Shown here piece after piece: positions 39,014 to 46,991 of a DNA stretch of 64,000 nucleotides. The notes below the pieces were generated by a model. It was not told the DNA's origin. It did not search any database and worked only from the letters and a program-made list of their open reading frames with translations. The stretch spans positions 49,600 through 113,599 of the forward strand of contig NZ_CALMYY010000101.1 of assembly GCF_937873725.1 (NCBI RefSeq), read 5' to 3'. The translations under genes and the position numbers were made by a program. Each line of letters opens with the position of its first letter. Within the stretch, counting starts at the first letter, position 1. The DNA is from an uncultured Dietzia sp. Its GTDB lineage: Bacteria > Actinomycetota > Actinomycetes > Mycobacteriales > Mycobacteriaceae.

Positions 39014-40143
39014 CACAGACCCAGCGATCCCAGCGAGCCGGTCCCGGACGGGCCGCCCGCGCCCGCGCAGTCCAGCGCACCGGGAGCGGCGGCGTTCCCG
39101 GCCGCCGAGACGGTGACGTACGACTGGCCGGACAGGCCGACGGCGGCCTGCGCGGTGGTGCGCCGGACCTGGTCCGACGACTCGGTGGCGGCCAGGGCGG
39201 CGGCGTCGTAGGCGATCCCGCCCCGCAGCGCGGCGGGGGAGTCGCAGCCGAAGAACAGGGAGCCCAGGAACGAGCGGGCGCGGCCCGCGCGGGCCGTGTC
39301 GCCCGCGGCGGCGAACGCCGCGGCGGCCAGGCCCGTGCTGTTGCCGTTGGGGGCCGAGGTCGGGCCCGCGCCGCCGACGCCGCCGTCGGCGCCCATCCGG
39401 TCGCCGAGGTAGGCGACGGCCTCGGCCACGTCGGGGTCGGTCCGGTCGGACGCGGCGACCAGCGCCTGGACGGCCATGGCGGTGGCGTCCGGATCGGAGA
39501 CACACGGTGTGGTGCCACCGAGGTCCAAGCGGAACCCGCCGTCCTGGCACTGCTGATCGCGCAGGAAGTCGACCGCGGACGCGGCGGGGCCGCGGTCGAC
39601 CCGGCTCAGGCCGATGATCGCCCACGACTGGCCGAGGGTGTTGGAGTAGTCGCCCCACTCGGAGACGTCGCTGAACCTGCCCGACGGGGTGAGGGTCGAG
39701 TCGAGGCGGGCCACCAGGTCCACGCCGCCGAACGAGGTCGGCGGCACGCCCTGCGAGGCGGCCACGACGAGCAGCTTGCCCGTGGCACCGGCGTAGGTCT
39801 CGCCCCCGGCGCCGATGTAGCCGCCGACGTTCTGCTGCAGGTAGGCCGTCGTGGCGTCCGCCTGGGCGCGGCCCGCGCCGATCGCGTTGAGCGCCAGCAC
39901 GGCGTCCGCGGACAACCCGTGATCCGGGTAGTCGATGCCGTCGAAGGTCGTGGAGAAGTGGTCGCCGCCCGAGGCGAGTTGGGCGGAGAGGAACCCGGAG
40001 ACCGAGGAGAGCTCGCCGGCGTCCAGCGGGGCGGCGGCGGAGGTGGCGACGCCGGTCGACAGGGCGACGCCCACGGTGACGAGGACCGCGCTCGTCCGTG
40101 AGAGCAGCGCCCGGCGACGGGGTGCGTGGGTCAGGGTGGTCAT
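39013..40143 (-). CDS. Secreted alpha/alpha-barrel protein with prenyltransferase-like repeats (transcobalamin N-terminal-like)
   Basis: A 376-residue secreted protein. The signal peptide is MTTLTHAPRRRALLSRTSAV followed by a hydrophobic core and ATSAAA. The mature part is built of helical repeats of the squalene-cyclase/prenyltransferase type, for example QSWAIIGLSRVDRGPAASAV, FLRDQQCQDGGFRLD, DATAMAVQALVAASDR and NSTGLAAAAFAAAGD. This alpha6/alpha6 barrel is also the N-terminal domain of intrinsic factor and transcobalamin; no enzyme motif (DCTAE or DDTAV) is seen. With no anchor it should be soluble, held only by a ligand or partner. ATG 40143 is chosen because it gives a clean signal peptide and lies downstream of the riboswitch; an ATG at 40230 would start within the leader RNA. 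Confidence 0.83.
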   Translation of the reverse strand: MTTLTHAPRRRALLSRTSAVLVTVGVALSTGVATSAAAPLDAGELSSVSGFLSAQLASGGDHFSTTFDGIDYPDHGLSADAVLALNAIGAGRAQADATTAYLQQNVGGYIGAGGETYAGATGKLLVVAASQGVPPTSFGGVDLVARLDSTLTPSGRFSDVSEWGDYSNTLGQSWAIIGLSRVDRGPAASAVDFLRDQQCQDGGFRLDLGGTTPCVSDPDATAMAVQALVAASDRTDPDVAEAVAYLGDRMGADGGVGGAGPTSAPNGNSTGLAAAAFAAAGDTARAGRARSFLGSLFFGCDSPAALRGGIAYDAAALAATESSDQVRRTTAQAAVGLSGQSYVTVSAAGNAAAPGALDCAGAGGPSGTGSLGSLGL

Positions 40144-40154
40144 GAGCCGTGAGG

Positions 40155-40168
40155 GCCTTTCGCAAGGC
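40155..40168 (-). promoter_or_regulatory. Hairpin holding the ribosome site of the barrel gene
   Basis: GCCTT-GCGA-AAGGC: a 5-bp stem closed by a GNRA-type tetraloop that buries the AAAGG ribosome site 12 nt before the ATG at 40143. It is a plausible expression platform for the upstream riboswitch. Confidence 0.5.
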
Positions 40169-40239
40169 GGACGCCCACGGCACGACCGATCGCCCCCGAC
40201 GGGGATCCCGGAAGCTCCGTACCGTGTCATCCGACGGTG

Positions 40240-40367
40240 TGGAGCCGAAACGTCGTTCCTCGGGCATTCCGACTCGTCGCGTCGAGCGCGACCTACGGTT
40301 GCGGGCCAGTGCCGGGTTTTGACCGGCTTCCCCCGATGGAGAACGTGCGGCGTGGCCTGATGGCCAC
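40240..40367 (-). promoter_or_regulatory. Cobalamin (adenosylcobalamin) riboswitch
   Basis: On the minus strand the leader contains GGGGGAAGCCGGTC (40334-40321), then AAAACCCGGCACTGG and CCCGCAACCGTAGG (40305-40292), and finally GAGTCGGAATGCCCG (40275-40261). These are the conserved cobalamin-riboswitch core blocks in correct order and spacing, including the actinobacterial form of the B12 box. Flanking bases can close the outer stem (CGTTC near 40345 with GAACG near 40256). It lies between a TACTCT promoter element and the start of the five-gene B12-type uptake operon, which it should shut down when cobalamin is plentiful. Confidence 0.9.
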
Positions 40368-40373
40368 ATCCGG

Positions 40374-40379
40374 AGAGTA
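40374..40379 (-). promoter_or_regulatory. -10 element for the riboswitch-controlled operon
   Basis: TACTCT on the minus strand. With 7 nt spacing, transcription would start near 40366, right before the GTGGCC-ATCA-GGCCAC hairpin and the cobalamin aptamer. Confidence 0.55.
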
Positions 40380-40432
40380 GATCATGGCGGGGCGCGGCGG
40401 CCGGGCAGGTCTCGGCCGCCGGCGATCCGGCG

Positions 40433-40438
40433 TACGTT
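40433..40438 (+). promoter_or_regulatory. -10 element of the leaderless FAD-linked oxidase gene
   Basis: TACGTT, 7 nt, then ATG at 40446. It is divergent from the B12 operon promoter, about 55 bp away. Confidence 0.6.
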
Positions 40439-40445
40439 CGGTGCC

Positions 40446-41834
40446 ATGAGCGACCCCTCCGCCGGAGCGTCCCCGACCGCCCTCGACGACCTGCGCGCCC
40501 GCCTCGGCGGCGCGAGCGTGGTCACCGACCCCGACGTGCTCCAGGGCTACCGCCAGGACTGGGCCAAGGCGCCCGACCCGGGAATGCCGCTGGCGGTGGT
40601 GAGGGCCCGCACCACGGAGGACGTCCAGGAGGTCATGCGCTGGGCGAGCGAGCACGGCGTCCCGGTGGTGCCCCGCGGCGCGGGCTCCGGCCTGTCCGGG
40701 GGCGCAACGGCCGTAGAGAGCGGGATCGTGCTCTCCACCGAGCTCATGCGCGACGTCGTCGTCGACCCCGTCACCCGCACCGCGACCGTCCAGCCTGGGC
40801 TGCTCAACGCCGAGGTCAAGCGCGCCGTCGCCGAGCACGGGCTCTGGTACCCGCCGGATCCGTCGTCGTACGAGATCTGCTCGATCGGCGGCAACATCGC
40901 CACCAACGCCGGCGGCCTGTGCTGCGTGAAATACGGGGTGACCACCGACTACGTGCTCGGGCTGACGGTGGTGCTGGCCGACGGCACCGCGGTCCGGCTC
41001 GGCGGCGCCAGGCTCAAGGACACCGCCGGGCTGAGCCTGACCAAGCTGTTCGTCGGAAGCGAGGGCACGCTCGGCATCGTCACCGAGATCATCCTCCGGC
41101 TCCTGCCGGAGCAGCCCCCGCGCTCCACCGTCGTGGGCATCTTCCCCGACGTGGTGGCGTGCAGCGAGGCGGTGCTCGCGATCACGCGCCGGATCCGCCC
41201 GGCGATGCTCGAGTTCATGGACACCGTCTCCATCCGCGCCGTCGAGGCGGACCTGCGGATGGGCCTGGACACCACCGCCGGGGCGATGCTGCTGGCGCAG
41301 TCCGACCTCACCGGCGCCGACCGGCAGGCAGAGACGGAGTTCATGGCCGAGGCGTTCCGCGCGCACGGCGCCACGGAGGTCGTGTCCACCGACGACCCCG
41401 ACGAGGGCGAGCAGTTCACGGTCGCGCGTCGGGCCGCGTTCACGAGCCTGGGCAAGATCGGCTCGCTGCTGCTCGAGGACGTGGGCGTCCCGCTGCCCGC
41501 CCTGCCGCGGCTGGTCGCGGGCATCGAGGAGATCTCCGCGCGGCTCGACGTCCCGATCGCGCTGGTCGCCCACGCCGGGGACGGCAACACCCACCCCATC
41601 ATCGTGCTGTCCGACGACGACCCCGACCTCGCCGCCCGCGCCCAGCAGGCGTTCGGCGAGGTGATGGACCTGGCCATCTCGATGGGCGGGACGATCACCG
41701 GGGAGCACGGCGTCGGCAGGCTCAAGGCCCCGTGGCTGCCGGCCCAGCTCGGGCAGGACGTCATGGCCCTGAGCCGCCGGATCAAGGACGCGATCGACCC
41801 CCAGGGGATCCTCAACCCCGGCGCGATGTTCTAG
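40446..41834 (+). CDS. FAD-binding oxidase, glycolate oxidase GlcD / D-lactate dehydrogenase family
   Basis: A 462-residue flavoenzyme of the VAO/PCMH superfamily. The FAD domain has VVPRGAGSGLSGGATAVESG near residue 75, CSIGGNIATNAGGLCCVKYG near 145, and LFVGSEGTLGIVTEIIL near 205. The C-terminal cap domain has HAGDGNTHP and the metal/active-site ITGEHGVGRLK near 420, then the final DPQGILNPGAMF. It should oxidise a 2-hydroxy acid such as glycolate or D-lactate; the exact substrate is not resolved. There is no GlcE/GlcF partner next to it. The stop is close to the convergent metal-regulator gene. Confidence 0.9.
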   Translation: MSDPSAGASPTALDDLRARLGGASVVTDPDVLQGYRQDWAKAPDPGMPLAVVRARTTEDVQEVMRWASEHGVPVVPRGAGSGLSGGATAVESGIVLSTELMRDVVVDPVTRTATVQPGLLNAEVKRAVAEHGLWYPPDPSSYEICSIGGNIATNAGGLCCVKYGVTTDYVLGLTVVLADGTAVRLGGARLKDTAGLSLTKLFVGSEGTLGIVTEIILRLLPEQPPRSTVVGIFPDVVACSEAVLAITRRIRPAMLEFMDTVSIRAVEADLRMGLDTTAGAMLLAQSDLTGADRQAETEFMAEAFRAHGATEVVSTDDPDEGEQFTVARRAAFTSLGKIGSLLLEDVGVPLPALPRLVAGIEEISARLDVPIALVAHAGDGNTHPIIVLSDDDPDLAARAQQAFGEVMDLAISMGGTITGEHGVGRLKAPWLPAQLGQDVMALSRRIKDAIDPQGILNPGAMF

Positions 41835-41852
41835 CCCGGGCCCACGGCGGGG

Positions 41853-42560
41853 TCAGGCCACCTCGTCGTCGTCGTCCGCCACCACCCGGACCCGCACCGC
41901 GGCGGCGACCGGCGTCCCCACCTGCACGGTCTCCCCGCCCAGCGACACCGCGATGATCCCGAGCTCGACCTGCCGGGAGACCACCTCGACCCGCGAATCC
42001 GGCCGCAGGCCGATCTCGGCGAGGTGCCGCAGGACGGTGTTGTCGCGGTCGGACACCCGGGTCACCACCCCCGAGGCGCCCTCGGGGACGCGGTCGAGGG
42101 GGACGTCGCCGAGCGGATCGACGCGCCCGTCGCGCGTGGGGATGGGGTCGCCGTGGGGGTCGCGGCGCGGATGGCCGAGGAAGGTGTCGAGCGCGTCGAC
42201 GAACCGATCCGAGACCACGTGCTCGAGGGCGTCGGCCTCGGCGTGGACCTCGTCCCACGGGTAGTCCAGGCAGCGGGCGAGGAACGTCTCGATGATCCGG
42301 TGCCGCCGCACCATCGCCACCGCGAACGACCGCCCCGCCCGGGTGAGCTCCACGGGCGCGTAGGGACGGTGGTCGGCCAGGCCCATCGCCACGAGCTTGC
42401 GGACCCCCTCGGTGACGGAGGAGGGGGACGCGCCGAGGCGGTCGGCCAGGGCGCCGGAGGTGACGGGGTCGCCGCCGGAGCCCAGGGCGTGGGCCGCCAT
42501 GAGGTAGGACTGGATGGTCGGGGTGAGGTCGGCGAGGCCGCGCGGTGGATCGACGGTCAT
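41853..42560 (-). CDS. mntR: DtxR-family metal-dependent transcriptional regulator (MntR-like)
   Basis: A 235-residue DtxR/MntR-type repressor. The winged helix is PVTSGALADRLGASPSSVTEGVRKLVAMGLADH (in pieces, about residues 30-65). The metal-binding and dimer domain has VRRHRIIETFLARCLDYPWDEVHAEADALEHVVSDRF with its His/Glu/Cys ligands. A C-terminal SH3-like FeoA domain (about 155-230) has LAEIGLRPDSRVEVVSRQ. It is the last gene of a manganese-type ABC transporter operon (ATGA overlap with the permease gene), so it most likely senses Mn2+ and represses its own operon. An iron-sensing IdeR role is less likely in this context. Confidence 0.88.
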   Translation of the reverse strand: MTVDPPRGLADLTPTIQSYLMAAHALGSGGDPVTSGALADRLGASPSSVTEGVRKLVAMGLADHRPYAPVELTRAGRSFAVAMVRRHRIIETFLARCLDYPWDEVHAEADALEHVVSDRFVDALDTFLGHPRRDPHGDPIPTRDGRVDPLGDVPLDRVPEGASGVVTRVSDRDNTVLRHLAEIGLRPDSRVEVVSRQVELGIIAVSLGGETVQVGTPVAAAVRVRVVADDDDEVA

Positions 42561-43426
42561 GCCGCCATCATCCCCGCCCGCCGCGCGCGGGCGCTCGCCG
42601 CGGCCCGGGGGAGGACGCCGCGCCGGGGCGCGAACAGCTGCGCGGCCGTGAAGATCGCGGCCTGGGTGAGGACCACCACCGGGCCCGGGGGGAGGTCGGC
42701 GTAGTAGCCGACGTACAGGCCGGTCACGCCCCCGACCAGGGCGACGACGACGGCGAGGACCATCGTCGACCGCATGGTGTCGGCGAGCAGCTGCGCGGTC
42801 GCGCCCGGGATGATGAGCGTGGCCACCACGAGGATCACCCCCACCGACTGCACGCCGGCCACCGTGGCCGTGGCGAGGGTGACCAGCAGGAGCGCGGTCA
42901 GGGCCCGGGTCGGCAGGCCCAGGGTGTGGGCGTGGAGCCGGTCGAAGGCCAGCATGATGAGGTCGCGCCGGAAGGCCAGCAGCACGGTCACGGTGAACGC
43001 CGACACCACCAGGACCTGGACGAGGTCGGAGTCGCGGATGCCGAGCACGCTCCCGAAGAGGATCGAGTGCAGGTCCCGCTGGCTGGGGAACCGTGCGATC
43101 AGGACCAGGCCCAGGGAGAACAGGGCGGTGAACACGATCCCCATCGCCGTGTCCTCACGCACCGTGCCGCCCTCCCGGACCGCCCCTATGAGCGCGACCG
43201 CGACCAGGGCGGCGACGAGCGCCCCGACCGCGAACGGGATGCCGGTCATGGACGCGATCACCACGCCGGGAAGCACGGCGTGGGACACGGCGTCGCCCAT
43301 GAGGGACCACCCCATGTGGACCAGCCAGCAGCTCAGCAGCGCACCCGCCACTCCGGAGGCGGTCACCACCAGCAGGGCCCGGCGCATGAACTCGTAGCCC
43401 ATCGGCTCGACGAGCAGGTCGATCAT
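42557..43426 (-). CDS. mntB: Metal ABC transporter permease (MntB/ZnuB type)
   Basis: A 289-residue permease of the ABC-3 family with about eight helices. It starts MIDLLVEPMGYEFMRRALLV and contains HMGWSLMGDAVSHAVLPGVVIA, the family hallmark where SHAVLPG lines the translocation path. FGSVLGIRDSDL and ILVVATLIIPGATAQLL are also typical. It overlaps both neighbours (ATGA each side). Together with the ATPase and Mn-type binding protein, it should import divalent manganese. Confidence 0.92.
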   Translation of the reverse strand: MIDLLVEPMGYEFMRRALLVVTASGVAGALLSCWLVHMGWSLMGDAVSHAVLPGVVIASMTGIPFAVGALVAALVAVALIGAVREGGTVREDTAMGIVFTALFSLGLVLIARFPSQRDLHSILFGSVLGIRDSDLVQVLVVSAFTVTVLLAFRRDLIMLAFDRLHAHTLGLPTRALTALLLVTLATATVAGVQSVGVILVVATLIIPGATAQLLADTMRSTMVLAVVVALVGGVTGLYVGYYADLPPGPVVVLTQAAIFTAAQLFAPRRGVLPRAAASARARRAGMMAA

Positions 43427-44223
43427 GACAGCGCCCCCTCGGTGGCCGCCGGACGGTCGGCGGGGTCGGGCAGACGCGCCCCGAGGAGCGTCGACAGGAT
43501 CTGCGGGGTGGTGGTCTCGGCGACCGGGCCGTGGGCGATCAGGCACCCGTTGAGCAGGGCCACCGAGTCGGCGAGCCGGTCGACGGTGGCCAGGTGGTGG
43601 GTGGAGACCACCGCGGTCCGCCCGGAGGCGGCCAGCTCGCGCAGGACGTCGACGTAGACCTCCTCGCTGCCGGCGTCCATGCCGTTGAACGGCTCGTCGA
43701 GCAGGAGCAACGCCGCCTCCTGGGCGAGGCAGCGGGCCAGGAGGACGCGTCGCCGTTGCCCGCCGGAGAGCTCGCCGACGCGGCGACCGGCGACGTCGGC
43801 CAGGCCGACCCGGTCCAGGGACTCGTCGACGGCCAGCCGGTCGAGCGCGGAGGGTCGGCGCCAGGGCCCGGTGAAGCGTCGACGCCCCTGCATCACCACC
43901 TCCGCCGCGGTGACGGGGAAGCGCTCGTCCAGGGCATCGGACTGGGGCACCGCGGCCACCAGCCCGGTGCGCAACGCGCGCCGCACGGGCGCGCCGAGGA
44001 CGCGGACCGACCCGGTGGTCGGGGAGACCGTGCCGAGCAGGACGTTCAGCAGGGTCGACTTCCCGGAGCCGTTGGGGCCGAGCAGGACGGTGATCGCGCC
44101 GGTCGGCACGGAGAGCGAGACGGAGTCGAGGGCGCGGACCCGACCGCGGTCGACCGTCAGGTCCGTGACGACGGCGGCGGGTCCGCCCGTGGTCGGCGGG
44201 TGGGGCAGTGGCCGGTCGGTCAT
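43423..44223 (-). CDS. mntA: Metal ABC transporter ATP-binding protein (MntC/ZnuC type)
   Basis: A 266-residue ABC ATPase. Walker A is LLGPNGSGKSTLL near residue 47, the Q-loop is VPQSDALDERFPVTAAEVV, the signature is LSGGQRRRVLLARCL, Walker B is LLLLDEPFNGMD and the switch His is in VSTHHLATV. SDALDERFP and the GMD end of Walker B are common in Mn/Zn importers. The gene overlaps the binding-protein gene and permease by 4 nt each. Gene letters for these systems vary between species, so read the symbol as a role label only. Confidence 0.9.
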   Translation of the reverse strand: MTDRPLPHPPTTGGPAAVVTDLTVDRGRVRALDSVSLSVPTGAITVLLGPNGSGKSTLLNVLLGTVSPTTGSVRVLGAPVRRALRTGLVAAVPQSDALDERFPVTAAEVVMQGRRRFTGPWRRPSALDRLAVDESLDRVGLADVAGRRVGELSGGQRRRVLLARCLAQEAALLLLDEPFNGMDAGSEEVYVDVLRELAASGRTAVVSTHHLATVDRLADSVALLNGCLIAHGPVAETTTPQILSTLLGARLPDPADRPAATEGALS

Positions 44224-45200
44224 GACGTCAGCTCCCGGGTGATGGTCTCGAGGTCGTGGTCGAGCAGGTCCAGATAGGTGGGGACGGGGCCGGTGGGTGT
44301 GGACAGGGAGTCCACGTAGAGGAGGCCGGCGAGCCGGCTGCCGGTCTCGTCGGCGACCTGTTCCATGGCGGCCCCGGAGACGGTCGACTCGCAGAAGAGG
44401 GCGGGGATCCCGCGGTGGCGGACCTGGTCGATCAGGGCGGTGACCTGGCGCGGCAGGCCCTGGTTCTCGCTGTTGACCGGCCACAGGTACAGCTCCTCCA
44501 GGCCGAGGTCCCGGGCCAGGTACGGGAACGCGCCCTCACAGGTGACCAGGACGCGTCGGTCGGCCGGGACGGCCGCGACGGCCGCGCGCGCCCGGGTGGC
44601 CAGGCGCTCCAGGTCGGCGATGTAGCGGTCGGCGCGAGCGGCGTACTCCGGGGCTCCGTCCGGGTCGACCTCGCCGAGGGCGGTGGCGATCGTGCGGATG
44701 TAGACGGCCCCCTCGTGGGGGGACATCCAGGCGTGGGGGTTAGCGCGGCCGGTGTGGTTCCCCGAGCGCACGGGAATCGGGTCGACCTCCGCGCCGGCCA
44801 CGACGTGGCGCGCGTCGGTGCCGTCGATGAACCGCAGCAGCCAGTCGTCGAGGCCGAGCCCGTTGCTCAGGACGAGGTCCGCACCCTCGACCCTCCGGAG
44901 GTCGTCGACCGTCGGTTCGTACTGGTGGACGTCCGCGCCGGGGGTCGTGACGGACTCCACCCGGACCCGCTCGCCCCCGACCCGCCGGGCCATGTCGGCG
45001 AGGATCGTGAAGGTGGTCGCCACCACCACGGGGTCCCCGGCGTGGACGGGGCGAGGCGTGCCACCCGGGTCGCGCACACCCGCGACGTCCGGGGTGCACG
45101 CGGACGCCGCCGTCGTCGTCACGAGGGCGACGGCGAGCGCGGCGGACGACGCGAGGGCACCACGGTGGATACGGGTACCGAACGGCCTAAATTTCGGCAT
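44220..45200 (-). CDS. Metal ABC transporter substrate-binding lipoprotein (manganese type)
   Basis: A 326-residue cluster A-I (TroA/PsaA) binding lipoprotein. The lipobox is AASAC with Cys35. Metal ligands fit the PsaA/MntC pattern: His in GADVHQYEPT, His in NPHAWMSP, Glu in TCEGAFPYLARDLGLEELYLWP, and Asp in LLYVDSLSTP. A Glu instead of a third His favours Mn2+ (or Fe2+) over Zn2+. First gene of the mnt operon. Its start codon lies within a 20-bp palindrome and 6 nt after a TAGAAT -10, so transcription is probably leaderless and directly blocked by the regulator. Confidence 0.92.
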   Translation of the reverse strand: MPKFRPFGTRIHRGALASSAALAVALVTTTAASACTPDVAGVRDPGGTPRPVHAGDPVVVATTFTILADMARRVGGERVRVESVTTPGADVHQYEPTVDDLRRVEGADLVLSNGLGLDDWLLRFIDGTDARHVVAGAEVDPIPVRSGNHTGRANPHAWMSPHEGAVYIRTIATALGEVDPDGAPEYAARADRYIADLERLATRARAAVAAVPADRRVLVTCEGAFPYLARDLGLEELYLWPVNSENQGLPRQVTALIDQVRHRGIPALFCESTVSGAAMEQVADETGSRLAGLLYVDSLSTPTGPVPTYLDLLDHDLETITRELTS

Positions 45201-45212
45201 GCCGAAATTCTA
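45190..45212 (-). promoter_or_regulatory. Operator/promoter of the Mn transporter operon
   Basis: Perfect 20-bp palindrome AATTTCGGCATGCCGAAATT (45190-45209). Its centre is the start codon of the binding-protein gene. On the minus strand TAGAAT (45212-45207) stands 6 nt before the ATG as a leaderless -10. A bound DtxR/MntR-type repressor would cover -10, transcription start and start codon together. Confidence 0.8.
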
Positions 45213-45214
45213 AG

Positions 45215-45706
45215 TCATGAGGCGCCGAATCTCCTCCCGCCGGCGTACCCCTGTTGCCGCCACGCCTCGTAGACCACCACCGCGGCGGCGTTGGACAGGT
45301 TCATGGACCGGCGGCCCGGCAGCATGGGGATCCGCACCCGGGCCGTCACCCGCTCGTCGGCCAGCACCTCCGCCGCGAGGCCGGTGGGCTCGGGGCCGAA
45401 CAACACCACGTCGCCGGGGGCGAACCGCACCTCCGGGAGGTCCAGCTCGGCGTGCGCGGTGAAGGCCCACACCCGCGCCGGGAGCAGCCTGGCGTAGGCG
45501 GCCTCGAGATCCACGTGGACCTCCACGTGGGCGAGATCGTGGTAGTCGAGGCCGGCGCGGCGGAGCTGGGGTTCGGACAGGTCGAAGCCCAGCGGACCCG
45601 CCAGGTGCAGCTCGCATCCCGCGCCCGCCGCCATCCGGATCGCGTTGCCGGTGTTGGGTGGGATGCGGGGACGGTCGAACAGCACTCTCACGCCACTTCC
45701 GGTCAT
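45215..45706 (-). CDS. trmL: tRNA (cytidine/uridine-2'-O-)-methyltransferase TrmL-like
   Basis: A 163-residue SPOUT-class RNA 2'-O-methyltransferase. The motifs are [21 protein letters not shown] at the N-terminus, [10 protein letters not shown] in the middle and [26 protein letters not shown] (in pieces) at the trefoil-knot SAM site. This is a TrmL-type single-domain enzyme, expected to modify the wobble base of tRNA-Leu. It stands 14 bp before the Mn transporter operon on the same strand, but that operon seems to have its own promoter. Divergent from folD. Confidence 0.9.
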   Translation of the reverse strand: MTGSGVRVLFDRPRIPPNTGNAIRMAAGAGCELHLAGPLGFDLSEPQLRRAGLDYHDLAHVEVHVDLEAAYARLLPARVWAFTAHAELDLPEVRFAPGDVVLFGPEPTGLAAEVLADERVTARVRIPMLPGRRSMNLSNAAAVVVYEAWRQQGYAGGRRFGAS

Positions 45707-45765
45707 GGGGCCATTCTCGCAATGCCCTACCGCCGACGCCGAGGGGGAGTGGGATACTGGCGGTC

Positions 45766-46623
45766 GTGACCGCGATCAAGCTGGACGGCAAGCTCACCCG
45801 CGACGAGATCGTCGCCGACCTCACCACCCGCGTGGCAGCGCTGCGGGACAAGGGCATCACCCCGGGACTGGGTACGGTCCTCGTTGGCGACGACCCGGGG
45901 AGCCACTCCTACGTCAAGATGAAGCACCGCGACTGCGAGGAGGTCGGCATCGCCTCGATCCGCCGGGACCTGCCCGCGGACACCACCCAGGCGGAGCTCG
46001 AGGCGGTGATCGACGAGCTCAACGCCGACCCCGCGTGCACCGGCTACATCGTCCAGCTGCCGCTGCCCGCGCACCTGGACGAGAACGCGATCCTCGAACG
46101 GATCGACCCGGCCAAGGACGCCGACGGTCTGCACCCGGTCAACCTCGGCAAGCTGGTGCTCAACGAGCCCGCGCCGCTGCCGTGCACGCCCAACGGGTCC
46201 ATCCACCTGCTCCGCCGCTTCGGGGTGGAGCTCGACGGGGCGCACGTCGTGGTGATCGGCCGGGGACTCACCGTGGGCCGTCCGATCGGGCTGATGCTCA
46301 CCCGACGCAGCGAGAACGCCACCGTCACCCTGTGCCACACCGGCACCCGGGACCTGGCGGCCGAGACCCGGCGCGCCGACGTGATCGTGGCCGCCGCCGG
46401 CGTCGCCCACATGCTCACCCCGGACATGGTCAAGCCCGGCGCCGCCGTGCTCGACGTGGGCGTGTCCCGGGTCGACGGCAAGCTCGCCGGCGACGTCCAC
46501 CCGGACGTGTGGGAGGTCGCGGGGGCGGTCTCGCCCAACCCGGGCGGGGTGGGGCCGCTCACCCGGGCGTTCCTGCTGGCCAACGTGGTCGAGCGCTGCG
46601 AGCGGCTCGCCGCCGACGCCTGA
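45766..46623 (+). CDS. folD: Bifunctional methylenetetrahydrofolate dehydrogenase / cyclohydrolase
   Basis: FolD converts 5,10-methylene-THF to 10-formyl-THF in one-carbon metabolism. Motifs: [15 protein letters not shown] with the catalytic Lys (near residue 50), [27 protein letters not shown] and the NADP-binding [21 protein letters not shown]. The end is [20 protein letters not shown]. Length 285 aa is normal. GTG 45766 stands 7 nt after a GATACT hexamer, fitting a leaderless start. It is followed 7 bp later by the DUF3017 gene, as in mycobacteria. Confidence 0.95.
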   Translation: MTAIKLDGKLTRDEIVADLTTRVAALRDKGITPGLGTVLVGDDPGSHSYVKMKHRDCEEVGIASIRRDLPADTTQAELEAVIDELNADPACTGYIVQLPLPAHLDENAILERIDPAKDADGLHPVNLGKLVLNEPAPLPCTPNGSIHLLRRFGVELDGAHVVVIGRGLTVGRPIGLMLTRRSENATVTLCHTGTRDLAAETRRADVIVAAAGVAHMLTPDMVKPGAAVLDVGVSRVDGKLAGDVHPDVWEVAGAVSPNPGGVGPLTRAFLLANVVERCERLAADA

Positions 46624-46630
46624 GGCGCGG

Positions 46631-46978
46631 ATGACCCACCCCGCCCCCGGACGGCCCCTGCCGACCGATCACCGCCCCGGCCGCACGCGACCGGCGCGGT
46701 TGACGTGGGCGCAGATCCGGGCCCAGTGGCCCCTCGCGCTGGTCCTGGCCGGGCTGGCGGTGGCGTTGGGCTTCGTCCTGTTCGAGAGGTGGCGGCGCGG
46801 GGCCTTCCTCCTGGGGCTCGTGGCGTTGGGCGCGGCCGCCCTGCGCGCGGTGGTGCCCGCCGAACGCGCGCGGCTGCTCGGGGTGCGGGGCAAGGGGTTC
46901 GACGTGGCGTTCTACATCGCGGTGGGGGTCGTGGTCCTGTGGCTCGCGACGTCGATCGACGCGCTCGGGACGGGCTGA
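46631..46978 (+). CDS. DUF3017 family membrane protein
   Basis: A 115-residue protein with a basic, Pro-rich N-terminus and three predicted membrane helices (WPLALVLAGLAVALGFVLF, GAFLLGLVALGAAALRAVV, FDVAFYIAVGVVVLWLATSI). The gene is conserved after folD in Actinobacteria and was named DUF3017; no function is known to me. Cotranscribed with folD. Confidence 0.85.
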   Translation: MTHPAPGRPLPTDHRPGRTRPARLTWAQIRAQWPLALVLAGLAVALGFVLFERWRRGAFLLGLVALGAAALRAVVPAERARLLGVRGKGFDVAFYIAVGVVVLWLATSIDALGTG

Positions 46979-46991
46979 GTCGGCCCCGGGC

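Noticed and set aside
40144..40230. Earlier ATG (40230) for the barrel gene
   Set aside because: It would add a polar stretch before the signal peptide and start within the riboswitch leader; ATG 40143 gives a normal signal peptide.
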